DNA of 64,000 nucleotides from contig NZ_FOHQ01000001.1 of assembly GCF_900111645.1 (NCBI RefSeq), positions 505,468 to 569,467 of the forward strand, read 5' to 3'. Under the pieces are notes generated by a model that was not told where the DNA came from, did no database searches, and saw only the letters and a list, made by a program, of their open reading frames with translations. Origin of the DNA: Methanococcoides vulcani (GTDB lineage: Archaea > Halobacteriota > Methanosarcinia > Methanosarcinales > Methanosarcinaceae). Positions 34,686-43,864 of the stretch are shown piece by piece (the stretch's first letter is position 1; each line of letters opens with the position of its first letter). The translations under genes and the position numbers were made by a program.

Positions 34686-35027
34686 TTAATCGTTAGCCTT
34701 CCTCATACTTTTCATCTTGTCAAGCTCAGCCTCAAGTTCCTGGATCTTCATTTCATCGATCTTATCTGAAAGGCTTTCCAGTTCCTTATCAGCCATTTTG
34801 ATCGTACCGTGGAGCTTTTCAATGATGTTCTTCTCCAGATTAAGCCTCTGCTTCTTAGTTTCACTCACAAGGTCTTCAACAAGGATCTTTCCTTCTTCTT
34901 TGCTCATTGCACCCTGTTCGATCTTTTCCTTGACGAAATCCTTAATTCTTTCTTCAGATAGTGCTGCCAGTCCTGCACCAATCAAAGCTGTTGCCCCTAA
35001 CAGACCCATTTTCTTCATCTTGTCCAT
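34686..35027 (-). CDS. phasin-like coiled-coil protein
   Basis: A 113-aa protein: a hydrophobic N-terminal helix (MGLLGATALIGAGLAAL) is followed by EERIKDFVKEKIEQGAMSKEEGKILVEDLV, the PhaF/phasin-like element (helix-x-G-x-L/M-x-x-E-E-G-K). A charged coiled coil (EKLHGTIKMADKELESLSDKIDEMKIQELEAELDKM) ends the protein. Start behind GGGAGTGAA. Polyhydroxyalkanoate is not expected in methanogens, so the role is unknown; membrane-associated scaffold is one reading. Confidence 0.65.
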   Translation of the reverse strand: MDKMKKMGLLGATALIGAGLAALSEERIKDFVKEKIEQGAMSKEEGKILVEDLVSETKKQRLNLEKNIIEKLHGTIKMADKELESLSDKIDEMKIQELEAELDKMKSMRKAND

Positions 35028-35449
35028 TTATTTTCACTCCCACTGTTTATTTATAATATACTTTTGAGCTTACTTTTTATTTTATTAAAGCTGCTTATCG
35101 GGTTCTTGCAGGGTGCAATAGGTTGGTTGTAACACATATGGTGGCCACAACTGTTCTGCCAGACACTGATCTCTGTATCATGTCCATTCTTCAATATTTC
35201 AGCATAAATATGAACGTCAATACTGTATTGATCCAAAAAATCTACAATACCCCTAATTGCATTTCCCCGTTAGAATAAAAAATGTGTTCAATTTAATATA
35301 TATTTATTGGAAGATCTCAAGGTAGATCTGTTGGGGAAGATGGTTATTGATCTACTTTGTACCCGTTGAAACAGCAAAACTCGAAATCACCGCATAATTA
35401 AACGATAAGCATTGAAATAATTTTCAATGCATTGAGGGCTGAAGAGATC
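35028..35449. other. intergenic region with one doubtful small ORF
   Basis: The minus strand at 35051-35236 encodes 61 residues from a TTG (GNAIRGIV-like residues continue upstream without a start). It has a CGHHMC element and C-terminal Lys-rich segment, but no ribosome-binding site. It could be a real peptide, a decayed gene or chance. The rest is AT-rich. Confidence 0.3.
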
Positions 35450-35983
35450 TTATGTTAATTCTCTCTTCAGTATCTTATGTGCAATATTTAGCTTCTTGAA
35501 TTTCTCAGTGTCTCCAGTTGGCATATCCGGGTGCAACTTTTTTGCCATCGACTTGTATTTTTTATTAATGATCTCAAAATCGGTCTCATCATGGTCACAG
35601 TCAAAAAACTCTCGCGCCTCTTTGCGCCGATTATAAACATCTGAATCCTCTTTGAACTCTGAAATAAAATCGGATAATGTTTTTTCTTCAGAAAGGACCC
35701 GATTTACTTCGATCTCAATTACTTTGGATAGGACATGAAGATTTTCGACATATTTACTTTGCAGGTTATGGCTGTAATGCATTCGATGGTCTGATAGGTA
35801 CCAGGTTGCAGAAGCTTTAGCTTTTTTCATTGCTATACGTTCAAGAGGGATATCAATGTCATTTTCGTTAACACCGATCCTTCTTAAAACCGTAACAATA
35901 TTATTCTTAAATTGCATAGCTCTTCGATTGCCAGCATCCTTAATAATGATCGAATCGATTTCGTGTCCTTTTATTTTTACCAT
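35450..35983 (-). CDS. J-domain protein with C-terminal DnaJ-like domain
   Basis: A 177-aa protein whose last 60 residues are a J-domain: REFFDCDHDETDFEIINKKYKSMAKKLHPDMPTG-DTEKFKKLNIAHKILK, with the HPD motif intact near residue 153. HPD stimulates the ATPase of DnaK-type chaperones. The N-terminal 110 residues are of unknown fold and rich in charged residues. The J-domain sits at the C-terminus, unlike classical DnaJ. Start behind GAGTGA. A specialised co-chaperone is likely. Confidence 0.8.
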   Translation of the reverse strand: MVKIKGHEIDSIIIKDAGNRRAMQFKNNIVTVLRRIGVNENDIDIPLERIAMKKAKASATWYLSDHRMHYSHNLQSKYVENLHVLSKVIEIEVNRVLSEEKTLSDFISEFKEDSDVYNRRKEAREFFDCDHDETDFEIINKKYKSMAKKLHPDMPTGDTEKFKKLNIAHKILKRELT

Positions 35984-36111
35984 TTAATTCACTCATTTTC
36001 GTTTTTGAAGACTGCACTAGTACTATGCTCCTTTATAAAATCATATGCATATTCTGGGGTATTATTGGTGCTTAAAACCAATAAAATTTAAAGATAGTGG
36101 GGGCAAAAATC

Positions 36112-36384
36112 ATGGTAAAATATTTTGTAGAATCGCCACACACTTCGGAGGAATGTCCAAAAGCGGTGGATGAAGTGCTCGCAATGGGAACTGACGTATT
36201 GAAACAGTATGATTTCGGTTGCATGGCTGGTGTACACACAGGCTGGGTTATTTTAGATGCTGAAAATGAATCAGAAGCTTTAAAAGTTGTTCCCAGTTTC
36301 CTGCGTAGTAAAGCACGGGCAATCGCGTTAAACAAGTTTACTCCTGAGGAGATTAAGAAATACCACGAGGAACATGACGAATAA
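36112..36384 (+). CDS. small conserved hypothetical protein
   Basis: A 90-aa protein started at the second ATG (MVKYFVES), behind GGGGGCAAAAATC. MVKYFVESPHTSEECPKAVDEV, FGCMAGVHTGWVILDAENESEAL and VVPSFLRSKARAIALNKFTPEEIKKYHE suggest a ferredoxin-like alpha/beta fold (beta-alpha-beta-beta-alpha-beta) with two Cys. I cannot assign a function. A hairpin with a T-rich tail follows. Confidence 0.6.
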   Translation: MVKYFVESPHTSEECPKAVDEVLAMGTDVLKQYDFGCMAGVHTGWVILDAENESEALKVVPSFLRSKARAIALNKFTPEEIKKYHEEHDE

Positions 36385-36421
36385 TCTGCAATTGATAACT
36401 TTTTGAGCTATCCCATATTTC

Positions 36422-36457
36422 TTGCCTAATACAAAATACGTATTGGCAATTTTATTT
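36422..36457 (+). terminator. hairpin terminator after the small hypothetical gene
   Basis: TTGCCTAATAC (36422-36432) pairs with GTATTGGCAA (36440-36449) with one bulged T, followed by TTTTATTT. A second CGTATTGG occurs at 36475-36482. Confidence 0.55.
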
Positions 36458-36581
36458 AAGTAATAACATAATTGCGTATTGGTGTTTTGGATAAGCTCAT
36501 TATTTTACTTTTTTATTTTCACAAAGATTAAGAAATTATTATAAGAGTTCGTTTTTTGCTGTTACCTATATCCAAAAGAAT

Positions 36582-36669
36582 TGGTGCGAGAGAAGGGATT
36601 CGAACCCTTGTACTCCTACGAGACTAGGCTCTGAACCTAGCGCCTTTGGCCTGGCTGGGCAACCCTCGC
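36582..36669 (-). tRNA. tRNA-Leu (anticodon CAG)
   Basis: The minus strand folds as a class II tRNA. Acceptor GCGAGGG/CTCTCGC has one G-T pair, anticodon arm CTAGG-TTCAGAG-CCTAG gives CAG, a long variable arm follows, and the T arm is AAGGG-TTCGAAT-CCCTT. The 3' CCA is encoded. No intron is seen in the anticodon loop. Confidence 0.95.
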
Positions 36670-36883
36670 AACGCGGTTAGCCAATAGTAGCGTTTTTCAT
36701 TATTAAGCGTTGTGGTTATGGGAATCTGTTGGCTTAATTCGATTGCCTGGAACCAATTATAGAAAGTAGAAAATCCGTTCTTTTCTTTATGATCTAGGGG
36801 AATATAGTTATTTTTAGAGAACTAGACCTTTGATATTGAGGAAAATAAGAAAAAGAGAGGGATGTAAGGTGTTACATCCACTT

Positions 36884-37078
36884 TTAGTTTGTTTCAAGAG
36901 CTACAAGAGAAAGGCCTAATTTCTTTTCAAGCTCTTTTACTTCTTTGACAGCGTCATCGCCGAGAGCTGCATATTTGGTACCCTCTTCTGAAAAAGCAAT
37001 AAGGGTTACACCCAGCTTTCCTTCTGCAGCACCAATAGCGTCCATATTTTCTTTACTTAATTTTGAGAATGTCCACAT
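36884..37078 (-). CDS. small conserved hypothetical protein
   Basis: A 64-aa protein (MWTFSKLSKENMDAIGAAEGKLGVTLIAFSEEG...LEKKLGLSLVALETN) started at the ATG behind GGTGATAGAT. It contains two related Glu-Lys-Lys/G-x-L-G-V/L-S/T-L-I/V-A segments, suggesting a small internal duplication. No family function is known to me. A TATA-like AATATACT lies upstream on the minus strand. Confidence 0.65.
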   Translation of the reverse strand: MWTFSKLSKENMDAIGAAEGKLGVTLIAFSEEGTKYAALGDDAVKEVKELEKKLGLSLVALETN

Positions 37079-37209
37079 ATCTATCACCAGTATTACATTA
37101 TACTTTCTGGGTAATATACTTTATCCTAAGTTTAGGAAGTTGTCAGTGTTATCTATTATCTTATAATTAGAAAAGTTACAACTAAAAGCTTTCAATACTG
37201 AAAAAAGAT

Positions 37210-37315
37210 CCGGGGGCGTATTCAAAAGAGGTTTGGAGGTTGTCTTGAATACCCCGGTCTTCAAAAGAGTCAATAAAGGAGTCGATCAAGAGAAGAAGAA
37301 ACAGGACTCTTGATC
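37210..37315. ncRNA. candidate structured RNA: two tandem hairpins in an intergenic gap
   Basis: CCGGGG-GCG-TATTCAA (from 37210) pairs with TTGAATA-CCCCGG (ending 37257), with only a GCG bulge and a short loop-side bulge. GATCAAGAG (37284-37292) pairs perfectly with CTCTTGATC (37307-37315). They lie in the roughly 390-bp gap between two minus-strand genes, without an ORF and without an immediate T-run on either strand. The RNA nature is inference. Confidence 0.35.
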
Positions 37316-37466
37316 TAATTTATAGATTGTTGTCGTTCATATATAGTATAATCCATTTCGAATCGGCGACTGATGCGTAAAATGGAATGTGGTATCAAAA
37401 TGGACAACGGCTTTAAAATAGTACAAAGCCTTTTGAATGGCCTAAAAAAAGAAGGTGGATGGCATA

Positions 37467-38372
37467 TCATGCCATCAGTTTCAGGATAAGGGCCTTCTGT
37501 GCGTGCAGGCGGTTCTCTGCCTGGTCAAATACTACGGAATGAGGACCTTCCATGACCTCTGCTGAGATCTCCTCGCCTCGATGTGCAGGCAGGCAGTGCA
37601 TTACGATCACATTGTGTTTTGATAGACCGACCAGTTCGGAATTGATCTGATAGTCTGCAAGGTCGCTTAGCCTTTTCTCTCTCTCTTCCTCATCACCCAT
37701 GGATACCCATACATCGGTATACAGTACATCTGCATCCCTTGCGGCTTCCTGTGGGTCGTTCGTGACGTTGATATTTCCGCCCAGTTCCCTGCCCTTTGCC
37801 ACGATATCGGCATTTGGTTCATAACCTTCAGGGCATGCAACAGCGATCTCCATGCCAACGAGAGCACAACCGAGGATAAGTGAATTACAGACGTTGTTAC
37901 CGTCACCTATCCATGCGAACTTCAATCCTTTAAGGCGGTTCTTGTATTCGCGGATGGTCAGGAAATCCGACAGGATCTGGCATGGGTGTTCAAGGTCGGA
38001 AAGTGCATTAATGACCGGTACCTGTGAATGTTCAGCCAGGTCCTCTACGGTCTTGTGGCTGTTCACCCTTGCAGTGATCCCTGCAACATAGCGGGAGAGC
38101 ACTTGGGCAGTGTCTGAAACGGTTTCACCGCGTCCGATCTGTATATCCCTTGAATTAAGATAAATGGAGTGTCCACCAAGATCGCTCATCGCAACCTCGA
38201 ATGAAACCCTTGTTCTTGTGGATGATTTTTCGAATATCATCGCAAGGCTTTTGTTCTTAAGCAGGTCTGTGACCTTTCCGCGTACTCTCTTCTCCTTGAG
38301 GTCTTCTGCCATATCAAGGATCTCGATGATCTCATCGGATGTAAGGTCGGTTATTGATAGTAGATGTTTCAT
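37467..38372 (-). CDS. argF: ornithine carbamoyltransferase
   Basis: A 301-aa enzyme that condenses carbamoyl phosphate and ornithine to citrulline in arginine synthesis. The carbamoyl-phosphate motif STRTR is at 51-55, H-P-C-Q near 130, and [10 protein letters not shown] near 259 carries the catalytic Cys. Length is typical. The start is behind GAGTTGATAAC, the same leader found at carS. purD lies 22 bp upstream in the same direction, so the two may be co-transcribed. argH is far away at 62-63.6 kb. Confidence 0.96.
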   Translation of the reverse strand: MKHLLSITDLTSDEIIEILDMAEDLKEKRVRGKVTDLLKNKSLAMIFEKSSTRTRVSFEVAMSDLGGHSIYLNSRDIQIGRGETVSDTAQVLSRYVAGITARVNSHKTVEDLAEHSQVPVINALSDLEHPCQILSDFLTIREYKNRLKGLKFAWIGDGNNVCNSLILGCALVGMEIAVACPEGYEPNADIVAKGRELGGNINVTNDPQEAARDADVLYTDVWVSMGDEEEREKRLSDLADYQINSELVGLSKHNVIVMHCLPAHRGEEISAEVMEGPHSVVFDQAENRLHAQKALILKLMA

Positions 38373-38394
38373 GTTATCAACTCAGGTTTGAGAG

Positions 38395-39696
38395 TTAACC
38401 ACGGATCTCTTCCATGTGGTCTATTCTTCTCTGGATAAGCTCAGGCTTTCCAATATCACTTCTGAAATGGAGGTCTCCAATAATGTTCTCAAGTGCATTC
38501 TGGGCGATCTTCTCAGCTTCATCGATGGTGTTCTCGATACCCACAACAGCTACAGCCCTGGAACCGGTAGTATAGACTTTTCCATCTTTCTCATATACAC
38601 TTGAATAGAATAATATCGCATCACCGATATCGCCAACGATGACTTCTTTGTCCTTTGTCGGTTCGTCAGGATATCCTGCAGGTACTGCATACTTACAAAC
38701 AGTTGCCTTGTGAGCGAACTTCACTTCAAGTTCATCAAGTGTTCCATTGGCAACTGCGGACATGACATCCACCATGTCGGTATCGAGGAGTGGTAGTACG
38801 TTCATTGCCTCCGGATCACCGAATCTTGCATTGAACTCGATGACCTTTGGTCCTTCCTTTGTAAGGATGAACTGCCCGTAAAGGATTCCCTTAAATGGTG
38901 TGCCTGTTGCTTCATGGAGGGCTTTCACGGTTGCCTTCATTATCTCCCTTGCAGGTTCGATATCATCAACATTCATGAAAGGAAGAAGCTCGTCGGAATT
39001 GGAATATGATCCCATTCCACCGGTGTTTGGTCCAAGGTCGTTCTCAAAGGCACGTTTGTGGTCCTGCACACATGGTGTGAATGCAAGGTTCTTTCCATCA
39101 ACAAATGCCTGTAATGTGAACTCCTCACCGATCAGGTTCTCTTCCACAACGACATTGTCACCATCAAGGAGTGATCTTGAATATTCAAAAGCAGCCTTTG
39201 TGTCAGGCAACTGGTCACCCATGACCTTGACACCTTTGCCACCGGTAAGTCCTGCAGGCTTGATCGCAACGTTGCCTAATTCCTCAATATATTCTTCAAG
39301 TCCTTCCTCACTGGAGAATACCTTGAATGCAGGACAGCCTTCGATGTTGTTGTCCTTCATGAAATTGCGTGCCCATGCCTTGTCGAACTCGATACGTGCA
39401 ACATCTTTCCTGGGTCCCACTGCTCCGATCCCGACATCCTCAAGGGCATCTGCAAGACCGGCTGCAAGAGGTGCTTCCGGTCCGATAAAAGCGATCTCTA
39501 TGTTCTTTGATCTTGCGTACTCGACTACCTTTTCCACTTCTGTCTCTTTAATCAAAAGGACATCTTCGCACAAGCTGGCAATTCCCGGATTCTTCTTTGC
39601 CATAACTGAGAACATAGTGGGTTTGCGTTCACTTCTTGCAACAGCATCTGCAATAGCATTTTCTCTGCCGCCGCCACCAACGATTAGAACATTCAT
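38395..39696 (-). CDS. purD: phosphoribosylamine-glycine ligase
   Basis: A 433-aa ATP-grasp enzyme making glycinamide ribonucleotide in purine synthesis. It starts [19 protein letters not shown]. The ATP-grasp region shows [25 protein letters not shown] and [15 protein letters not shown]. The [11 protein letters not shown]-type element appears as [20 protein letters not shown]. Length is normal and the start follows GAGGTTATA. PurP elsewhere in the window gives the archaeal version of a later step. Confidence 0.96.
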   Translation of the reverse strand: MNVLIVGGGGRENAIADAVARSERKPTMFSVMAKKNPGIASLCEDVLLIKETEVEKVVEYARSKNIEIAFIGPEAPLAAGLADALEDVGIGAVGPRKDVARIEFDKAWARNFMKDNNIEGCPAFKVFSSEEGLEEYIEELGNVAIKPAGLTGGKGVKVMGDQLPDTKAAFEYSRSLLDGDNVVVEENLIGEEFTLQAFVDGKNLAFTPCVQDHKRAFENDLGPNTGGMGSYSNSDELLPFMNVDDIEPAREIMKATVKALHEATGTPFKGILYGQFILTKEGPKVIEFNARFGDPEAMNVLPLLDTDMVDVMSAVANGTLDELEVKFAHKATVCKYAVPAGYPDEPTKDKEVIVGDIGDAILFYSSVYEKDGKVYTTGSRAVAVVGIENTIDEAEKIAQNALENIIGDLHFRSDIGKPELIQRRIDHMEEIRG

Positions 39697-39736
39697 CTGT
39701 ATAACCTCATTTGATCAAAAAATGTATCGATATTAA

Positions 39737-40227
39737 TAATAAATTTATTTTATTATATTATTGAAAAATAACGTTGATCTGTTTATTTAAATCTATTAAG
39801 GGAGCTAGTTTTCTTTGTATTAAATAAATAGTTTCCGACATGGTTGCTTTGTTAATGTCTGCATTTCGTTAATTTGGGCTGATATCTCCGCTTCATTATA
39901 AAAAACAATCGAATTATCGTACATTTCTATCGAATGAAGTCCAATAGCTTTCTAATTAAATCTGGAGTGAACACGAAATGGTTTCCCGCAAAAACTGTTC
40001 ATACTCAAAGCCGCTGTATATGGTGCCAAGATCTGTTTTCTCTTGAGGAGAATACAGATACACGGTCTGTGCTACGTTGGACAACAATACCACCAAAAAT
40101 ATGACCATAAATTATCATCTATGGAACAATCCTCGTATAATAGTATATAATGGCAATATAAGCGTAGGCGAGATAACTGTCTGATATTAACTAATTACAA
40201 AAGAATCAGATCGTAAATTCAACAATA
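39737..40227. other. AT-rich intergenic region without a recognised gene
   Basis: About 490 bp between purD and the cupin/hcp terminator. No ORF over 40 codons with a ribosome-binding site is seen. Long A/T runs next to purD probably contain its promoter. Confidence 0.5.
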
Positions 40228-40271
40228 AAAAAAGATCTAGAGGTCTTCTTAGATTTAAGACTGACCTCTAC
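40228..40271 (-). terminator. hairpin terminator of the hcp-cupin operon
   Basis: On the minus strand TAGAGGTC pairs with GACCTCTA across about 17 nt (plus-strand arms 40239-40246 and 40264-40271), followed by GATC and seven T. Confidence 0.7.
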
Positions 40272-40282
40272 ATATGATTTCT

Positions 40283-40597
40283 TCACTCTTTCAGTTTTAC
40301 AACGAGGAAACGGAACAGGCTATCACTTTCATTCCTCAATAAATGAGGTATTGCTTTCGGGCTTTCGATAAGCATATCCTTTGAGACCGTTTCTTCCTCA
40401 TCTCCGATCACAACAATCCCGGTCCCTTCGAGCACATAGAAGAACACGTTCATTGGTGTCTTGTGTAACTTAAGGGCTTCTCCGGGTTTAAGCTCAAGGT
40501 GTACGACCTGTACCTGATCGGTATCAAAGAGTCCTTTGGCAAGTACTTTGTGAGGGTTTTCTTTCTCAGGTGCTTTCTCCAAATCTACAATTTTCAT
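40283..40597 (-). CDS. cupin-domain protein
   Basis: A 104-aa single-cupin protein started at the ATG behind GAGGAAATT. It shows VVHLELKPGEALKLHKTPMNVFFYVLEGTGIVVIGDEEETVSKDMLIESPKAIPHLLRNESDSLFRFLVVKL. The metal-site His pattern is reduced (LKLHKTP, IPHLLRN), so metal binding is uncertain. It lies 27 bp downstream of hcp, in the same direction, and before a shared terminator, so it is probably co-regulated with hcp. Confidence 0.82.
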   Translation of the reverse strand: MKIVDLEKAPEKENPHKVLAKGLFDTDQVQVVHLELKPGEALKLHKTPMNVFFYVLEGTGIVVIGDEEETVSKDMLIESPKAIPHLLRNESDSLFRFLVVKLKE

Positions 40598-40624
40598 AAT
40601 TTCCTCGTCTCCATTAATCAATGT

Positions 40625-42244
40625 TTATTTTAAGAGTCTCTCCATATCCTCTTCTACGGTGGTGTTCAAAGTTATGTTGAACTCATCGACCAGCACGTTG
40701 AGGACATTCGGTGACACAAAGGCCGGAAGCTTTGGTCCGAGGGTAATATCCTGTATTCCAAGTCTTAACAGGGCAAGCAACACAAGGACTGCCTTTTGTT
40801 CGTACCATGCGATATTGTACGAGATCGGTGCTTCGTTAACATCTGTAAATCCAAGTCTAGACATAAGTCCTTGTGCAATGATGACCAGTGAAAATGAATC
40901 ATTACACTGTCCTGCATCCAGTACCCTTGGAATTCCATCAATGTCCCCAAGGTTAAGTTTATTGTAGCGATATTTTGCACATCCGGCGGTAAGTATGACA
41001 GTATCCTTTGGCAGTGCTTCTGCAAAATCCGTATAATACTGCCTGTCCTTGTGGCGACCGTCACATCCTGCCATGACAATGAACTTCTTTATCTTGCCTG
41101 CTTTGACGGCATCAACGACCTTGTCTGCAACAGAGAGTACGGAGTTGTAAGCAAAACCGCCCATGATGGTACCTTCTTCAAGTTGGACAGGGGGTTCGCA
41201 TTTCTTAGCCTGTTCGATTATCGCTGAGAAATCTTTTTGTCCGTCCTTTCCGGTAAGATGTGCAACCCCATCAAAACCAACAGAACCGGTAGTGTATATT
41301 CTGTCAAGATATGTATTCTTTGGAGGTACGATACAGTTAGTTGTCATCAGTATAGGTCCGTTGAAGCTCTCGAACTCCTGCTTCTGATGCCACCATGATC
41401 CGCCGTAGTTCCCGACAAGGTGTTCGTACTTTTTAAGTTCAGGATATGAGTTTGCAGGCAGCATCTCACCGTGAGTATAAACATCGACACCGGTTCCCTC
41501 AGTCTGATCCAATAGTTGTTTCAGGTCCTTTAGATCATGACCGCTTACGAGAATTCCGGGATTGCCTCTTGTTCCAATATTGACCTGCGTAGGTTCTGGA
41601 TGTCCGAATGTAGTGGTATTTGCCATGTCAAGTGTTGCCATTACATCAAAACCTTTTTCCCCACATCTTAGGACCAGTGACATGAGGTTCTTATCATTTA
41701 GGCCGTCATCCGTGGTTGCCACAAGGCCTTCTTCTATAAATGAATTAACTTTTTTATTGGTATGCCCAAGCATCATAGCATGATGTGCATATGCTGCAAT
41801 TCCTTTGATACCAAAGATCAACAGTTCTCTTAATGATCGGATATCTTCGTTCTCTGTTGCAAGTATGCCGGTATTCCTGTCCTTGAGGTTTTCAGGGTTC
41901 AAAGTTGCGATCTCGGGCAGATCGTTCTCATCAAGTGCATTGTTATCCAGAAGTTTCTGCTTGATCTCATCCTGAAGCTTGAATCCTCTGTCAATGCGGT
42001 CCTGAATTCCGGTCGCTCTGAAATCGGTATTCGTTATGGTTGAGAACAGTGCATCGAGCATAAAATCATCAGTGCTCTCTTCAGAAATGTCTGCCTTTCT
42101 TGCTTTCTGGTTGTAGAATGCAATGCTCTTAAGCACATAGATGAGATCGTCCTGAAGGTCTGCGACCTCACCTTTCTTACCGCACATTCCGTTCTTTGTG
42201 CAGCCTTCTCCGTTCATTGTTTCTTCACACTGGTAACAGAACAT
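40625..42244 (-). CDS. hcp: hybrid-cluster protein (hydroxylamine reductase)
   Basis: A 539-aa redox enzyme with an N-terminal 4Fe-4S motif C3-x2-C6-x8-C15-x5-C21 and the hybrid-cluster ligands downstream, including the GHDLKDL region, the [13 protein letters not shown] segment, the TNCIVPP motif and [11 protein letters not shown]. Hcp proteins reduce NO or hydroxylamine and protect against nitrosative stress. Start ATG follows AAAGGTGATAAA. Upstream TACYGGTAT repeats overlap the promoter, consistent with an inducible gene. Confidence 0.95.
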   Translation of the reverse strand: MFCYQCEETMNGEGCTKNGMCGKKGEVADLQDDLIYVLKSIAFYNQKARKADISEESTDDFMLDALFSTITNTDFRATGIQDRIDRGFKLQDEIKQKLLDNNALDENDLPEIATLNPENLKDRNTGILATENEDIRSLRELLIFGIKGIAAYAHHAMMLGHTNKKVNSFIEEGLVATTDDGLNDKNLMSLVLRCGEKGFDVMATLDMANTTTFGHPEPTQVNIGTRGNPGILVSGHDLKDLKQLLDQTEGTGVDVYTHGEMLPANSYPELKKYEHLVGNYGGSWWHQKQEFESFNGPILMTTNCIVPPKNTYLDRIYTTGSVGFDGVAHLTGKDGQKDFSAIIEQAKKCEPPVQLEEGTIMGGFAYNSVLSVADKVVDAVKAGKIKKFIVMAGCDGRHKDRQYYTDFAEALPKDTVILTAGCAKYRYNKLNLGDIDGIPRVLDAGQCNDSFSLVIIAQGLMSRLGFTDVNEAPISYNIAWYEQKAVLVLLALLRLGIQDITLGPKLPAFVSPNVLNVLVDEFNITLNTTVEEDMERLLK

Positions 42245-42315
42245 TTTATCACCTTTATTTTGCAGGTCGGTCGGTCAGTAGGTAGGGGGACTCATTAGCT
42301 CAAAATTATGGTCAG

Positions 42316-42349
42316 TACCGGTATATTTGAGATACTGGTATTTATAAAG
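42316..42349 (-). promoter_or_regulatory. hcp promoter with two ATACYRGTA operator-like sites
   Basis: On the minus strand a TATA box (TTTATAAAT, about 42341-42349) is followed by ATACCAGTA (plus 42333-42341) and ATACCGGTA (plus 42316-42324). The copies start 17 bp apart and lie over the expected start site, a repressor layout. A weaker copy, TCCGGTATA, occurs at 42395-42403. Nitrosative control is inferred from hcp. Confidence 0.5.
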
Positions 42350-42512
42350 GTAGTTTCCACTTTGATACTTCAAAACGAATACTTCTAAGCCCACTCCGGT
42401 ATAGGCTATGTAGCTGCATCTATTTATAATGCGAACAGCAAAAATTCATAATGTTAAATCAAGTCAAAAAAGTCTGTTGCAGCAGTACAAATTCACTGCT
42501 GCATGCATATTT

Positions 42513-43058
42513 TCAGTTGTCAGCAAGCAGATCACTGGCACGTACAAGGGGGATCAGCTTAACATTGATCTCATTGAGGTTCTCTGTTGCACCATCTTCA
42601 CGGTCCACAACAGTGATCACTTTATCAATGATACATCCGGCTTCACGTATAGCACCGATGGCCTCCAGAACAGAACCGCCACTGGTGGTCACATCTTCAA
42701 GCAGTATGATCCTGTCACCTTCTGTAACATCACCTACGAACCTGCCGCCGGTACCATACTCTTTGGCAGATTTGCGTATTAGCAGGAGTGGCATGTTCGT
42801 CTCAAGAGATACGGCTGTGGCTACTGGAACGCCACCCAATGCCACACCACCAACAATATCGATGTCCATTTCTTTGATCTTTGCAGCAGCCTGCTTTGCA
42901 ATTATCTTCAATGTGCCCGGGTCGGAACTGGCTTTTTTGATGTCGATATAATACTTGCTCTTCTTTCCTGATGCGAGTGTGAAGTCCCCGAACTTGACAG
43001 CCCCGCAGGCTTTGAGTGCATCTATAAGCTCTTCCTTATCGTTTGATGATGTTGTCAT
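42513..43058 (-). CDS. pyrE: orotate phosphoribosyltransferase
   Basis: A 181-aa enzyme converting orotate and PRPP to OMP in pyrimidine synthesis, started at the ATG behind AAAGGATCAC. It shows GDFTLASGKKSKYYIDIKKA near the N-terminus and the PRPP loop IILLEDVTTSGGSVLEAI, with MDIDIVGGVALGGVPVA. It lies 28 bp downstream of carS in the same direction, so probably one transcript. Confidence 0.95.
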   Translation of the reverse strand: MTTSSNDKEELIDALKACGAVKFGDFTLASGKKSKYYIDIKKASSDPGTLKIIAKQAAAKIKEMDIDIVGGVALGGVPVATAVSLETNMPLLLIRKSAKEYGTGGRFVGDVTEGDRIILLEDVTTSGGSVLEAIGAIREAGCIIDKVITVVDREDGATENLNEINVKLIPLVRASDLLADN

Positions 43059-43086
43059 TGTGATCCTTTCCTTTTTTCTGGTGTTT

Positions 43087-43647
43087 TCACCATGGCTCTT
43101 TCTTGACACCCATGAAATATCCTATGACATTCGTCACAAGGTGAAGCAGGGGCGTGATGATCAGTATAACTAATATGATCTTGAATGTGAACTGTTCGGA
43201 GAACCAGTAGGGTGATGCAAGGTAAGCAAATAACCATGCTCCCAAGACGAAATCAAGCTGGTCTACAACAGGTAGCGGAGCTCCACGTTTTAATCCCATA
43301 CGACGCTTGAAGAAGCTCATGAACATATCCCCGAAAAGGGAACCAAAGGCAAGTGCGAATACAAGGATGGTAGAGTTCAGTCCACCTGTTCCGAATGTGG
43401 GGAGTTGCGCTCCCAGTATTACCGGATAGCTTTCGATCAGCCTCATCTGTAATAGTCCTGCGAGAGTACCGCATATAAGCCCTCCAAAGAAGCCGCGGAA
43501 GGTCTTGCCATCACCAAGGATGCGCCTGCCGTCGGACATTGTTTTTCCTCCATCGATGGGCCTGCCGCCTCCAAAGACAGCTGCAAAAGGATTCGGAAGA
43601 TATGCAGGAAGCATTAACCATATTGCAAGAACAATTAGCTCGATCGT
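43087..43647 (-). CDS. carS: CDP-archaeol synthase, apparent ACG start
   Basis: A membrane CTP:2,3-di-O-geranylgeranylglycerol phosphate cytidylyltransferase (CarS/DUF46) of archaeal lipid synthesis. GGGRPIDGGKTMSDGRRILGDGKTFRGFFGG is the signature; about five spans. The first ATG (43614) starts inside the conserved segment, at MLPAYLPNP. The frame continues upstream as IELIVLAIWL, matching a normal first span, and reaches ACG at 43645-43647. There the leader CTGAGTTGATAACA is identical to the argF leader, whose ATG aligns with this ACG. Either ACG initiates or an ATG has mutated. Confidence 0.85.
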   Translation of the reverse strand, partial: TIELIVLAIWLMLPAYLPNPFAAVFGGGRPIDGGKTMSDGRRILGDGKTFRGFFGGLICGTLAGLLQMRLIESYPVILGAQLPTFGTGGLNSTILVFALAFGSLFGDMFMSFFKRRMGLKRGAPLPVVDQLDFVLGAWLFAYLASPYWFSEQFTFKIILVILIITPLLHLVTNVIGYFMGVKKEPW

Positions 43648-43864
43648 GTTATCAACTCAGTAGATTTTGCTATAATCTGCTTCATTGATATATAAAACCA
43701 ACTCTAATATCCACTTCTATTTCTTTCTCTACCTGCTTCTCTTCCTCTCTTCTTCCCTTCCTTTCTTTCATTCACCCATTCTTCTTTAGATTCTTCCTTC
43801 AATTAATCATATATTTGATATGTACCCAGTTATCTTGCAATACAGTAAAAAATGGAGGTATATC

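Noticed and set aside
35051-35236. 61-codon minus-strand ORF with Cys/His
   Set aside because: Not called as a gene: it has no ribosome-binding site and only a TTG start, so I list it only within the intergenic note.
38900-39736. 278-codon plus-strand ORF
   Set aside because: Antisense to purD; Ser/Pro/Thr-rich shadow translation without a ribosome-binding site.
39900-40100. Possible decayed ORF in the purD-hcp gap
   Set aside because: Short open stretches exist on both strands but no motif, start signal or family similarity could be recognised.
42262-42290. GGTCGGTCGGTCAGTAGGTAGG run in the hcp leader considered as a repeat element
   Set aside because: Very short simple-sequence run with no further copies or pairing; probably chance slippage.
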